Part shown: positions 35,671-45,543 of the stretch, piece by piece | Numbering within the stretch: the stretch's first letter is position 1 | How the letters are laid out: each line of letters opens with the position of its first letter | Source of the DNA: Phycisphaerales bacterium | GTDB taxonomy: Bacteria > Planctomycetota > Phycisphaerae > Phycisphaerales > UBA1924 | Direction: 5' to 3' | Length of the DNA stretch: 64,000 bases | Assembly (NCBI GenBank): GCA_016709445.1 | Contig: JADJMV010000007.1 | Location: 62,001 to 126,000 of the forward strand | Notes under the pieces: model-generated | The model's input: the letters and a program-made list of their open reading frames with translations, nothing else | Told to the model about the DNA's origin: nothing | The model's database searches: none | Program-made: the position numbers and the translations under genes

Positions 35671-37227
35671 ATGAACCTCTCCCAGTTCTTCGACCACTGG
35701 TCCATCGCCGAGAACCCCTTCAAGGGCGAGGAGGCCCGCGACGACGCGGTGTTCGTCCGCCTCGGCATGGCCAAAGAAGGCGAGACCGGCGGTCCGGTCG
35801 CGGCCCACTCCGATTTCGAGAAGGTGCTCGGCTCCCTCCTGCGCCCCTCCACCGCCGTGGTCTTCGGCGAGAAGGGCTCGGGAAAGACCGCCCTCCGCAT
35901 GCAGATCGCCGACCATATCCGCCGCTACAACCTCGCCAACCCCGACCAGGGCGTCTGGATCATCGCCTACGACGACCTCAACGCCGTGCTCGACGAGATC
36001 CACGAACGCTCCGGCGGAACCGACGCCGCCGCCAGCCTCAAGTCCATACGCCTCGTCGACCACATCGACGCCATGCTCTCGATCGCGACCACGAGCATCG
36101 TGGACCAGTTGATCGGCGGCCCCACACCCCACTCGCCCTGCCCCGTCACGCCCGACGCCGCCAAACGGCTCCGCCGCGCCTCGCCCCAGCTCAAGCGCGA
36201 CCTCGCCCTCCTCCAGGCCTGCTACGACGGCGCCGACCAGGCCGTGCCCCGGGGCCGCGAACTGCGCAAGCGCCTCCGCATCATGCCAGGGCTCGGCCGC
36301 GTCGCGCTCGCAGGTCTGGCCTGGGGCGGCTGGGTGCTGCCCGCCGCGGCCGCGTGGTACGCCTTCTTCCAGGTGCCGCAGGCCGCTGGCACTTCCCGGC
36401 TCGTCGCCCAGGTGGCCGCCGGCGTGCTCGGGGTGGCGTGGCTGGCCCTCGCCGGGCGGGCGTTCCTGCTCGAGCGTTGGCGCCTGGCCCGCCTCGGGCG
36501 CCGCCTCCGCAAGCAACTCCGCTCCGTCCGTCGCTCCGATCGCTCGCTGGCCGAGGCGCTGCGCCCGCTCCCGCGCGAGGATCAGTCGCCCCTCGTCCAG
36601 CCCATGACCGACACCGACGAGACACGCTACGCCATGCTCGACCGGCTCAAGCGCGTGCTCGCGCTGCTGGGCTACCGGGGCGTCATGGTGCTCGTCGACC
36701 GCATCGACGAGCCCACGCTCGTGAGCGGCGACCCCGAGCGCATGCGCGCCGTCGTCTGGCCCATGTTCAACAACAAGTTTCTCCAGCAGGAGGCCTTCGG
36801 CCTCAAGATGCTCCTGCCCATCGAGCTGCGCTACGCCCTGTTCAAGGAGTCCAGCGCCTTCTTCCAGGAGGCTCGGCTCGACAAGCAGAACCTCATCGAG
36901 CGACTGAGCTGGACCGGCTCGATGCTCTACGACCTCTGCGACGCCCGCCTCAAGGCCTGCCGCAAGCCCGACGCCGACGGCAAGCCCCTCACCCTGCTCG
37001 ACCTCTTCGCCGAGGATGTCACCGGGCGCGACGTCGTCGACGCCCTCGACCAGATGCACCAGCCCCGCGACGCCTTCAAGCTGCTCTACCGCTGCCTGAG
37101 CGAGCACTGCTCGAACGTGACCGCCGAGCAGAACCAATGGCGCGTCCCCAGGCTGGTCCTGGAGCACGTCCGCAAGCAGGAAGCCGAACGCGTGCAGCAG
37201 CTCTATCGGGGGATACGCCCGGCGTAG
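35671..37227 (+). CDS. Membrane-associated P-loop ATPase-like protein
   Basis: A 518-residue protein of unknown function. It opens FFDHWSIAENPF, has Walker A FGEKGSGKTAL (about 65-75), and a Walker-B-like VMVLVDRIDE near residue 345. Between them sits a pair of hydrophobic segments (ALAGLAWGGWVLPAAAAWYAFF and VAAGVLGVAWLALAGRAFLL, about 213-265) followed by a basic stretch. A membrane hairpin inserted between Walker A and Walker B recalls KAP-type NTPases, but the match is only architectural. The C-terminal half is helical. The ATG follows a repeat tract (CCTCCCCCC) with no Shine-Dalgarno. No adjacent partner suggests a role. Confidence 0.7.
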   Translation: MNLSQFFDHWSIAENPFKGEEARDDAVFVRLGMAKEGETGGPVAAHSDFEKVLGSLLRPSTAVVFGEKGSGKTALRMQIADHIRRYNLANPDQGVWIIAYDDLNAVLDEIHERSGGTDAAASLKSIRLVDHIDAMLSIATTSIVDQLIGGPTPHSPCPVTPDAAKRLRRASPQLKRDLALLQACYDGADQAVPRGRELRKRLRIMPGLGRVALAGLAWGGWVLPAAAAWYAFFQVPQAAGTSRLVAQVAAGVLGVAWLALAGRAFLLERWRLARLGRRLRKQLRSVRRSDRSLAEALRPLPREDQSPLVQPMTDTDETRYAMLDRLKRVLALLGYRGVMVLVDRIDEPTLVSGDPERMRAVVWPMFNNKFLQQEAFGLKMLLPIELRYALFKESSAFFQEARLDKQNLIERLSWTGSMLYDLCDARLKACRKPDADGKPLTLLDLFAEDVTGRDVVDALDQMHQPRDAFKLLYRCLSEHCSNVTAEQNQWRVPRLVLEHVRKQEAERVQQLYRGIRPA

Positions 37228-37309
37228 TGCGTCCGCTCGCCCCCGCGTGCCCCACGCCCACGGATCCGCGTAGACATCGAGGCGCGCTCAGAACTCCAAA
37301 GGTGACCGC

Positions 37310-38299
37310 TCAATCGGGCCCACGCACGGTGGCCGGATGCCCGACCGACGGCACATACCCGGCCGCGACGAGCGACCCACCAGCAACGTCGTGAAACCAG
37401 CGCTCGGTCTCGGAGCTGAAGTAGTTTGTCCAATCACCGACCACACCCTTGCGGCGGAACTTCGCAGGATCGTGCGTGTCGTAGCCCGCGGTGGTGTGGG
37501 TCTCCGGCGATGCCGGGGCCGCATCCCCCGGATCGAGATCGAGCAGCCCGAAGAGCCGCCGCCTCTGGCCTTCCGTGTCGGCGTGCAGGTCTTCATAGCG
37601 GATGCGCAGCACCTCGCCATCGACATCCGGACGCTCGATGTGCTCCGCCGCCCCGATGTCGCTCCGGTACCGGCGGTCCCAGGTGAAGGCGACATGCCGC
37701 ACCCACGCCTCTTCGGCGAGTAGCAACCCGGGGCGCCGCTCGAAGAGCCTCGGGTCCTCCGCGAAGCGGCCGCACAGGTCGAGCAGGTGGGCGTTCGCGG
37801 GCGCTGGGATCGACCGCTCGATCACCTCGCGCCCCTTCCGCAGTTGATGGAATGTCCAGCTCACCGCCACGTCGCGCCCGTCGCGGAGCACCCAGACATA
37901 GCGGGCCCCCGGCATCCAGTAGAGCAGGTCGCTCGGCGTGCGATCGCCGTACCACACGGCCCCATGCCGGTGCGCTCGGCACGCGGCCGAGACGCACCGC
38001 CGCACCATGTCCTGGAACGCGGCCTCCAACTCCGACCCGATCGGCTCGCGCCCGGTGATCTGCCAGGGGAATGACCGCGCCCGCTGCACGGCGTTGTAAA
38101 TCGTCTCGAAATGGAACTCGCCGGTGCAGCTCACCGCCGGGTGCAGGTTCAGCAGATTGCTGACCCAGTTGGTGCCCGATCGCGGGTGGCCTCGCACGAA
38201 GAAGTACCGCGCGGACTTGGGGGCGGATCGGGAGCGACGCGCCTGCGCCCTGCCGATGCCGCGGAGGATCCGGATCAATGGGCTGCGCGTGTCGTCCAT
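37310..38299 (-). CDS. Sulfotransferase family protein
   Basis: A 329-residue PAPS-dependent sulfotransferase-like protein. The 5'-phosphosulfate loop is FVRGHPRSGTNWVSNLL (about 35-51) and the 3'-phosphate motif is YVWVLRDGRDVAVSW (about 134-148). C-terminal residues RRKGVVGDWTNYFSSE match the RKGxxGDWK(N/T) PAPS loop. The target (lipid, glycan or protein) is unknown; no signal peptide or membrane helix is seen. The start at 38299 is the first ATG before recognisable family sequence; a second in-frame ATG at 38350 is possible. Divergent from the PqqB-like lipoprotein gene with about 100 bases between. Confidence 0.87.
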   Translation of the reverse strand: MDDTRSPLIRILRGIGRAQARRSRSAPKSARYFFVRGHPRSGTNWVSNLLNLHPAVSCTGEFHFETIYNAVQRARSFPWQITGREPIGSELEAAFQDMVRRCVSAACRAHRHGAVWYGDRTPSDLLYWMPGARYVWVLRDGRDVAVSWTFHQLRKGREVIERSIPAPANAHLLDLCGRFAEDPRLFERRPGLLLAEEAWVRHVAFTWDRRYRSDIGAAEHIERPDVDGEVLRIRYEDLHADTEGQRRRLFGLLDLDPGDAAPASPETHTTAGYDTHDPAKFRRKGVVGDWTNYFSSETERWFHDVAGGSLVAAGYVPSVGHPATVRGPD

Positions 38300-38397
38300 G
38301 GCAATCGGCGGTGCTGCTGTCCCGTCGAGGCGTCCCAGCCCCCAGCCCATGGTAGTCGAGCCGGAACCGTGGGGCAGTCTCGCTGTATGCTCGGCCG

Positions 38398-39336
38398 ATG
38401 CACCGCCTGCTCCGCCTGCTCGTGCTCCCGCTCTGGCTTGCCGGCTGCGCCAGTTCGGTTCCGCCGACCCTTCGCCCCTCCCTCCTCGTCCTCGGGATCG
38501 CCCAGGACGGCGGCATCCCGCAGACGGGCAGCTTCGAGGACGCGCGGTGGGATCATCCCGCGGGCACACGCCGGGTCGCCTGCCTCGGCATCGTCGACCC
38601 CCGCTCGGGCCGGCGCTGGATGATCGACGCCACGCCCGACTTCCGACGCCAACTCCTCGAACTCCGCCGCACGGGCGTCGGCGATGACCGGCCCGTCGTC
38701 GACGGCATTTTCCTGACCCACGCGCACGTGGGCCACTACACCGGCCTCATGTTTCTCGGCTACGAATCGCTGGGGGCCAAGGGCGTCCCCGTCTTCGCCA
38801 TGCCGCGCATGACCAGCTTCCTCGAAACCAACGGCCCCTGGGACCAGCTCGTCCGCTACGGCAACATCGAACTCCGCCCACTTGCCGACGGCCAGCCGGT
38901 CGCCCTCGCCGACGACCTCTCGATCACGCCCCTGCTCGTGCCGCATCGTCAGGAATACTCGGAGGTCGTGGGCTTCCTCATCCGCGGCCCCTCTCGCACC
39001 GCGCTCTACATCCCCGACATCGACTCGTGGGAACAGTGGGACCAGCTCGGCACGCGCATCGAGGATCTCCTCGCCACCGTCGATATCGCCTACCTCGACG
39101 GCACCTTCTTCGCCAACGGTGAGATCCCAGGGCGCGACATGACCGGCTTCCCGCACCCCTTCATCACGCACACCATGGAGCGGTTCAGCACGCTCGCGCC
39201 CGCCGAGCGCGCCAAGGTCCGTTTTTTCCATCTCAACCACACCAACCCGGCCCTCAGCCCGGGGTCGCCCGCCCGGCACGCTATCGAGCGAGCCGGGATG
39301 CGGGTTGCCGAGGAGGGCGATTTCGAGGGGCTCTGA
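38398..39336 (+). CDS. PqqB-like metallo-beta-lactamase-fold lipoprotein
   Basis: A 312-residue hydrolase-fold protein. The N-terminus has a hydrophobic stretch and LAGC at residue 17, a good lipobox, so it is probably a lipoprotein. The fold resembles PqqB: VLGIAQDGGIPQTG near the start, the metal motif FLTHAHVGHYTGL (His108, His110, His113; the canonical HxHxDH Asp is Gly here), the PDIDSWEQW segment and the late FFHLNHTNP histidine. No other PQQ genes are present, so a role in PQQ synthesis is unlikely and the substrate is open. The loss of the Asp could alter metal use. Confidence 0.8.
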   Translation: MHRLLRLLVLPLWLAGCASSVPPTLRPSLLVLGIAQDGGIPQTGSFEDARWDHPAGTRRVACLGIVDPRSGRRWMIDATPDFRRQLLELRRTGVGDDRPVVDGIFLTHAHVGHYTGLMFLGYESLGAKGVPVFAMPRMTSFLETNGPWDQLVRYGNIELRPLADGQPVALADDLSITPLLVPHRQEYSEVVGFLIRGPSRTALYIPDIDSWEQWDQLGTRIEDLLATVDIAYLDGTFFANGEIPGRDMTGFPHPFITHTMERFSTLAPAERAKVRFFHLNHTNPALSPGSPARHAIERAGMRVAEEGDFEGL

Positions 39337-39416
39337 GGGCCTGCCGCACCCCTATACTGCACGCTGGAGCCCAGCCGACCCCGACGGCCGGAGCGAGAGA
39401 TATCCGGAGGTGATCC

Positions 39417-42326
39417 GTGTTTGATGCCCCGCGTCTGCCCGTCGCGCTGGCCGCGATCCTTGCGTGCTGCGCACTCCCCGCCCTCGCCTCGCCCCCCCCA
39501 GGTCCCGACGCCCTGACCGAGTCCGCCGCGGGGCAGTGGGGGGCCGCCGCCGACGGCTCCTGGGCCAACGTCTCCGACGACGCCTCGCGACACGTCAGCG
39601 GCGCCAACTCGCTCCGCTTCGATACCGGCGGCGGCTTCGATACCTGGCTCTGGGCCCCGGGCGCGCAGAACGCCTCGTGGGACGTCCTCGCCGGTGGCTC
39701 CGGGGGCCTCTCCTTCAGCGCCTACGTCGAGAACGACAATCCCTTCCAGAACGGCAGCCCGTGGGTGCGTCTCTACTCCGCCGGCGGCTACGCCGAGTAC
39801 ACCCCCGCCTACGACGTCCTCAACGACGCCATCGGCGCATGGATCGACATCAGCATCCCCTACGACGGCAGCGCGTTCTGGACCCGCACCGACGTCGGGA
39901 GTCCCGATCTTTCCGCCGTCAATTCCATCGAGATCCACGCCGATACCTGGGACGCCGGCTTCTCGCTCTGGATCGACGGCCTCCGCTTCGACAACCCGCT
40001 CCCGGCCCCCGACGGACTCCGTGCCTACGCCGGAAACCATGCCGTCGACTTGCAGTGGAACCCCTACCCCGACCCGACGAACCGCGTGACCGGCTTCGCG
40101 ATCTACCGCGAACTCGCCCCCTTCGGCTCGACCGACGGACTCACGCCGGTCGCCGTCGTGAACAACCCCGACGCGACCAGCTATACCGATGCCTCGGCGC
40201 AGAACGGCGTCCGCTACCACTACGCCGTCGCGGCCCGCTTCCAGGGCGGAAGCGAATCCTCCGACGTCACGAGCGTCGGCCCCCGCACGCCACGCAACGA
40301 GACCGACCTCCAGGTCGTCACCATCTCGCGGACACCCCGTTACCCCCGGTACGACCCGCAGTACACCAACTACCAGATGACCGAGCCCAACGGTTTCGGC
40401 CCCTACAGCTTCTCCGCCGCCACCGGCCTCGGCTCCGGCCAGAACGGCAACACGCAACGCTGGCCCGACCCCGGCCAGACCGTGACCTACACCGCCACCA
40501 TCCGCAACCGTGGCACCAACGCCCTCGCGACGAACGTGCCCTACGCCTGGACGCTCGACGGCGCGACGGTCGCCAATTCCTCCACCTTTGTGCTGCTCAA
40601 CCCCGGTGAGACAACCACCGTCGCGTGGCAGATGACCTGGGACGGCGCCCTGCACGAGATCGGCTTCACCCTCGACCTCGCCGACGCCCGCCCGGCCAAC
40701 AACTCCCTCTCGATCAATTCCAAATCCGTCGCCTTCCTCTCCTATGCCGACCGCACCTACATCGAGAACTTCCGCGAAGAGTCGCAGGACATCGACTCGA
40801 TCTCCGACGACCTCTTCGACTGGCTCAACGCCCACATGGCCCGCTTCAACGACCTCTTCGAGCAGGGCGGGACCGAGAAGCGCGTGCACTACGGCGTCCT
40901 CGAGGCCCTCGACGACGACGCCCCGGATCCGAATGTCAGCCGAATCGACTTTGCGATCTTCCCGTTCCGCTACCTCGCCACCGACGGCTCCCTCCGGGGC
41001 AGCGGCTACTACGACCCCAACGACGACCTCGACTACGGCCTCCTCCACGAGATGGGCCACCAGCTCGGCCTGATCGACCTCTACCGCCTCGACCTGCCCG
41101 GCGAACTCAACCAGGTCTCGGGCGAGCCCTACTCCGCCATCCCCGACCTCATGCACGGCGTCTCGCACCTGATCTCCGACCACAGCGCCGGCGCCATGAC
41201 CCACTGGCTCGACAAGGCCCACGGCTACTACGGCCAGTTCCTCTACCAGCTCCCCCAGCAGGTCCGCGTCCGGTTCCTCGGCTTCGACGGGCGCCCGCTC
41301 GCGGGCGCACAGGTCCGCGTCTACCAGCGCACCCAGCGCCCCGGACTCGGGGACATCATCACCCCCCAGATCAAGTTCGAGGGCACGACCGACGGCAGTG
41401 GCGAGTGGACGCTCCCCAATGTCGCCATCGACCACAACCTCGTCCCGCAGACCTACGCCGGCGACGCCCTGCCCGACAACCCATTCGGCTACGTCGCCGT
41501 GGTCGGCACCAACGGCCTGCTCCTGCTCGAGGTCACCTCCAACGACGCGACCGACTACGCCTGGCTCCCCATCACCGAGGTCAACGACGCCTACTGGGCC
41601 GGCCAGACCGGCACGGCCGTTTTCGAGAAGACCCTCGCCCTCGGCGGCGGCACGCAGTACTTCCCGCCTGCCGAACTCACCGAGCAGAACGCCTCCGACT
41701 GGAGCGCCTGGGCCCAGGATGGCGAGCTGACCCTCACCGACGACGCCGGCCGCGTCAAGGTCGGGGCGGCCTCGCTCAAGTACGACGCGACCGGGGGCTT
41801 CGATAACGCCGCGACCTACCCGGCGTTCTCCAACGCCCGCTGGAATCTCGCCCCGGCGCAGAGCATGCACCTCTGGGCCTATGCGCAGAACAACAACGGC
41901 GGCTTCCAATCGGGCAGCCCCTGGATCCGACTGCGCGGCAGGGACGGCTTCATCGAGCTGCGATCCACCAGCGACCAGCTCAACCAGGCCATCGGCAAGT
42001 GGGCCGAGTTCGTGATCCCGCTCGCCGGCAACGCCGACTGGGCCCGCACCGTCAGCGGCAGCCCCGACATCACCGACATCCGCGCCCTCGAGCTCCACGC
42101 CGACACCTGGGGCGCCGGCTTCACCGTCTGGTGGGACGGCCTCTCCTTCGATCCGCCGGTGTGCGCCGCCGACTACAACGCCGACGGCGCCATCGACACC
42201 CGCGACGTGATCGCCTTCCTCAACGACTGGTCCGACCACACCCCCCGCGCCGACATCAACGGCGACAACACCATCGATACCCGTGACGTGGTCGCATTCC
42301 TGAACGCCTGGGTCGACGGCTGCTGA
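39417..42326 (+). CDS. Large secreted dockerin-like protein with HExxHxxGxxD motif
   Basis: A 969-residue exported protein. In order: signal peptide from a GTG start (VALAAILACCALPALAS); a roughly 165-residue beta domain; an FN3-like module (about 195-290); a CARDB-like module (about 300-440); a region with HEMGHQLGLID (His544, Glu545, His548, Asp554), matching the zinc motif of metzincin/related metallopeptidases; a carboxypeptidase-regulatory-like module (RVRFLGFDGRPLAGAQVRVY); a second copy of the first beta domain (WARTVSGSPDITDIRALELH against WTRTDVGSPDLSAVNSIEIH); and a dockerin-like end (DYNADGAIDTRDV, DINGDNTIDTRDV) finishing Asp-Gly-Cys. GGAGG lies upstream. Peptidase activity is inferred from the motif only. 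Confidence 0.82.
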   Translation: MFDAPRLPVALAAILACCALPALASPPPGPDALTESAAGQWGAAADGSWANVSDDASRHVSGANSLRFDTGGGFDTWLWAPGAQNASWDVLAGGSGGLSFSAYVENDNPFQNGSPWVRLYSAGGYAEYTPAYDVLNDAIGAWIDISIPYDGSAFWTRTDVGSPDLSAVNSIEIHADTWDAGFSLWIDGLRFDNPLPAPDGLRAYAGNHAVDLQWNPYPDPTNRVTGFAIYRELAPFGSTDGLTPVAVVNNPDATSYTDASAQNGVRYHYAVAARFQGGSESSDVTSVGPRTPRNETDLQVVTISRTPRYPRYDPQYTNYQMTEPNGFGPYSFSAATGLGSGQNGNTQRWPDPGQTVTYTATIRNRGTNALATNVPYAWTLDGATVANSSTFVLLNPGETTTVAWQMTWDGALHEIGFTLDLADARPANNSLSINSKSVAFLSYADRTYIENFREESQDIDSISDDLFDWLNAHMARFNDLFEQGGTEKRVHYGVLEALDDDAPDPNVSRIDFAIFPFRYLATDGSLRGSGYYDPNDDLDYGLLHEMGHQLGLIDLYRLDLPGELNQVSGEPYSAIPDLMHGVSHLISDHSAGAMTHWLDKAHGYYGQFLYQLPQQVRVRFLGFDGRPLAGAQVRVYQRTQRPGLGDIITPQIKFEGTTDGSGEWTLPNVAIDHNLVPQTYAGDALPDNPFGYVAVVGTNGLLLLEVTSNDATDYAWLPITEVNDAYWAGQTGTAVFEKTLALGGGTQYFPPAELTEQNASDWSAWAQDGELTLTDDAGRVKVGAASLKYDATGGFDNAATYPAFSNARWNLAPAQSMHLWAYAQNNNGGFQSGSPWIRLRGRDGFIELRSTSDQLNQAIGKWAEFVIPLAGNADWARTVSGSPDITDIRALELHADTWGAGFTVWWDGLSFDPPVCAADYNADGAIDTRDVIAFLNDWSDHTPRADINGDNTIDTRDVVAFLNAWVDGC

Positions 42327-42357
42327 AGCGCAGCGCGCCACGTGCCCCGCGATGTGC

Positions 42358-42660
42358 CACCAGTCGGCGGAGGCTCTGGGAGCCGACTGGTGCAGCCTGC
42401 AACCGCACGCCGCGCGGGAGTCTCGCGTCCGACGGCACCAGTCGACGCAGGGTCGCTAAGCAACTGGTGGCACACGCGGAATCCACCCCGATGTGCCACC
42501 AGTCGGCGGAGGCTCTGGGAGCCGACTGGTGCAGCCTGCAACCCGCACCACAATGCTTGCCGAGCGCGGAGGAGCATGGAGCGGTCCGCGCATTGCCTCA
42601 CCAGTCGATGACCCAGGGCGGCCCTCGACTGGCGGCACATGGGAGCCGACTGGTCCAGCC
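42358..42660. repeat. REP palindromes downstream of the RAYT gene
   Basis: In a gap of about 346 bases. Two identical 35-base type A palindromes (42358-42392, 42497-42531) have arms CACCAGTCGGC / GCCGACTGGTG and share about 53 bases including ATGTGCC before and CAGCCTGCAACC after. A decayed copy sits at 42436-42469. A type B copy in reverse orientation starts at 42599 (arms CACCAGTCGA / CTCGACTGG), and a half type A ends near 42655. No other gene-like sequence is seen. Confidence 0.9.
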
Positions 42661-42672
42661 CGCGAGCCGGCA

Positions 42673-43257
42673 TCAACCCACCCGAGGCGTGCTTCCCCTC
42701 GTTCGGACCGGCTTCCTCGCCGGCAACGGATCAATCGGCACGACTCCCTCCCGGTTTCCCGCATACCACGCCGCCGACGACCAAGCCCACTCTTCCGCCC
42801 TCGATGCCAGCCCGCGACGCACCGGGTTCTGGTGGATGTACTCAATGACGTTCGCAACCTCGTCGATCGACTCGACGTTGTCGTCATACCCACCACCGCG
42901 CAACCAGAACCGAGTTGACCCGTCGGGCGCGACAAGGCGATCCAGGATCCGGGCGTTCATCCCGCGCCACCGCCGGATCACCTCACTCGCGAAATCCCGC
43001 TTGAGCTCGCGAAGCGTGATTCCCACCGGAAACTCCGGCAGCCGCGGCCAAAGCAGTAGATGGATGTGCTCAGGCATCACGACCCAGGCGTAAAGGTTGA
43101 ACCCGAAGCGCTCCCGCGCATCGCGCAGATGTTCGACGAAGCGATCCTTGATGCGGTGATTGGAGAAGAGCGGTAGGCGGCCTTCGCACGAGAACGTCAG
43201 AAACCGGGGCTGCTCCGGATTCTCCCATCGACGGAGTCTCTTGTGGTGTCCCATCAC
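42673..43257 (-). CDS. REP-associated tyrosine transposase (RAYT, Y1_Tnp)
   Basis: A 194-residue HUH single-strand nuclease. It has the HUH motif WVVMPEHIHLLLWP (His64, His66) and the catalytic tyrosine region NVIEYIHQNPVRRGL (Tyr140), plus an RFLTFSCEGRLPLF N-terminus typical of the family. RAYTs act on REP hairpins, cutting or joining at their base, and are single-copy, vertically kept genes in many genomes. REP palindromes lie on both sides at 42358-42660 and 43285-43881, making this a REPtron. The arrangement supports this protein as the maker of the local REPs. The start at 43257 has a second ATG (Met-Met). Confidence 0.92.
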   Translation of the reverse strand: MMGHHKRLRRWENPEQPRFLTFSCEGRLPLFSNHRIKDRFVEHLRDARERFGFNLYAWVVMPEHIHLLLWPRLPEFPVGITLRELKRDFASEVIRRWRGMNARILDRLVAPDGSTRFWLRGGGYDDNVESIDEVANVIEYIHQNPVRRGLASRAEEWAWSSAAWYAGNREGVVPIDPLPARKPVRTRGSTPRVG

Positions 43258-43284
43258 CCGAGCCTACCGGACCCACGCCTGTGC

Positions 43285-43881
43285 CACCAGTCGAGGGCCG
43301 CCCTGGGCTCTCGACTGGTGCGGATGCTCGGCGATCGCCAGGCGTTGCGCCGCCCGGGGGACTCCCGCACGGGTCCTCCCCACCGCACCAGTCGGCTGCG
43401 GTAGCCTCCGCCGACTGGTGGCACATCGAAGTGGATTCCGCAGTACCGACCGCGGGCCCGCGGCGCCAGCGCCGCCCCCAACCAGCCTCCCGGGACCGAG
43501 GGCCGCCCCCATCGCCCGCCCCGGAGCCGCTGGGGCCTCGAAGTGGATCTGCCGGACCACGCCTGGCCACCAGTCGAGGGCCGCCCTGGGCCCTCGACTG
43601 GTGCGGATGCTCGGCGATCGCCAAGCGTTCCGCCGCCCGGGGACTCCCGCACGGGTCCTCCCCACCGCACCAGTCGGCTCCGGAAGCCTCCGCCGACTGG
43701 TGGCACATCGAAGTGGATTCCGCAGTACCGGACCCACGCCTGTGCCACCAGTCGAGGGCCGCCCTGGGCTCTCGACTGGTGCGGATGCTCGGCGATCGCC
43801 AAGCGTTGCGCCGCCCGAGGGACTCCCACACGGGTCCTCCCCACCGCACCAGTCGGCTCCGGAAGCCTCCGCCGACTGGTG
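43285..43881. repeat. REP/BIME array upstream of RAYT and before the SDR gene
   Basis: Three composite units. Each has a type B palindrome (about 36 bases, CACCAGTCGAG / CTCGACTGGTG, at 43285, 43568, 43746), a 65-base linker beginning CGGATGCTCGGCGATCGCC, and a type A palindrome in reverse orientation (35 bases, at 43386, 43668, 43847) followed by GCACATCGAAGTGGATTCC in two units. Units 2 and 3 are spaced 178-179 bases. Unit 1 is followed by about 100 extra bases. No gene is credible in this 660-base stretch. The array stops about 35 bases before the SDR start. Confidence 0.9.
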
Positions 43882-43917
43882 GCACATCGAGCACTTCTCC
43901 AGTCATATCCTGTTCTC

Positions 43918-44739
<822 letters not shown>

Positions 44740-44814
44740 ATCTCCGCGCTCGGATGGGCGAAACCCTCTACGCTCCCCAGCCAAACACCCCCCTGGGAGC
44801 CGATCTCTCCACCC

Positions 44815-45543
44815 ATGATCCGCTGCATCGACGTCCACAAGTCCTACCGCCTCGGCTCCCGCCCGGTTCCCGCGCTCCGGGGCGTGGATATCGACATCGC
44901 CGAGCCGGGCTTCTACGCCATCATGGGCCAGTCCGGCTCGGGCAAGTCCACCCTGCTCCACCTGCTCGGCACGCTCGACCGGCCCGACTCGGGGGAGATC
45001 TATCTCGGCGGGCGCGCGGTCCACCAGCTCTCCGAGCGCGAGGCCACCGAGTTCCGCCGCAAGGGCCTCGGCATCATCTTCCAGCAGTTCAACCTGATCC
45101 CGACCATGACCGCCGCCGAGAACGTCGAGCTGCCGGGCCTGCTCGCCGGCGACAAGCCCCGCTGGCTGCGCGAGCGTGCGGCGGAGCTGCTCGGCATGCT
45201 CGGGCTCGCCGACCGCACAGACCACCGCCCCGAGGCGATGTCCGGCGGCGAGCAACAGCGGGTCGCTATCGCGCGCTCGCTGCTCTATTCGCCGCCGGTG
45301 CTCCTCGCCGACGAGCCCACGGGCAACCTCGACAGCGACAACTCCGAACGCCTCTGGCGGCTGCTCGGCGACCTCGCCGCCGAGCGGGAGATGACCGTCC
45401 TGATGGTCACCCACGAGCCGGCGGCCGCGGCGCACTGCGAGCGGGTCTTCATCCTCCAGGACGGGCAAGTCCGGGGAACCATCGACACGGAGGGCCTCGA
45501 TGCGGCCGGAGTTGCGGCTCGCTATCAACAGGCTATCGGCTAG
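44815..45543 (+). CDS. ABC transporter ATP-binding protein (LolD/MacB type)
   Basis: A 242-residue ATPase with Walker A MGQSGSGKST (about 37-46), Q loop FQQFNLIPTMTAAENVELP, signature MSGGEQQRVAIARS, Walker B PVLLADEPTGNLDS and the H-loop MVTHEPAAAAH. These features place it with the LolD/MacB/FtsE-like group that partners FtsX-type permeases. The permease gene overlaps its last 44 bases, so the two form one transporter. The likely role is envelope lipoprotein handling, mechanotransmission or export of a small peptide/lipid, not classical import. Confidence 0.92.
   Translation: MIRCIDVHKSYRLGSRPVPALRGVDIDIAEPGFYAIMGQSGSGKSTLLHLLGTLDRPDSGEIYLGGRAVHQLSEREATEFRRKGLGIIFQQFNLIPTMTAAENVELPGLLAGDKPRWLRERAAELLGMLGLADRTDHRPEAMSGGEQQRVAIARSLLYSPPVLLADEPTGNLDSDNSERLWRLLGDLAAEREMTVLMVTHEPAAAAHCERVFILQDGQVRGTIDTEGLDAAGVAARYQQAIG

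Noticed and set aside
39090..42341. A 1083-codon open frame antisense to the large dockerin gene
   Set aside because: It is a valine/glycine-rich shadow created by GC-rich codons of the plus-strand gene; no ribosome site, no family match.
43285..43881. Possible CRISPR array
   Set aside because: Repeats are palindromes of two kinds with irregular spacing and a conserved linker, and no cas genes are near; REP/BIME fits better.
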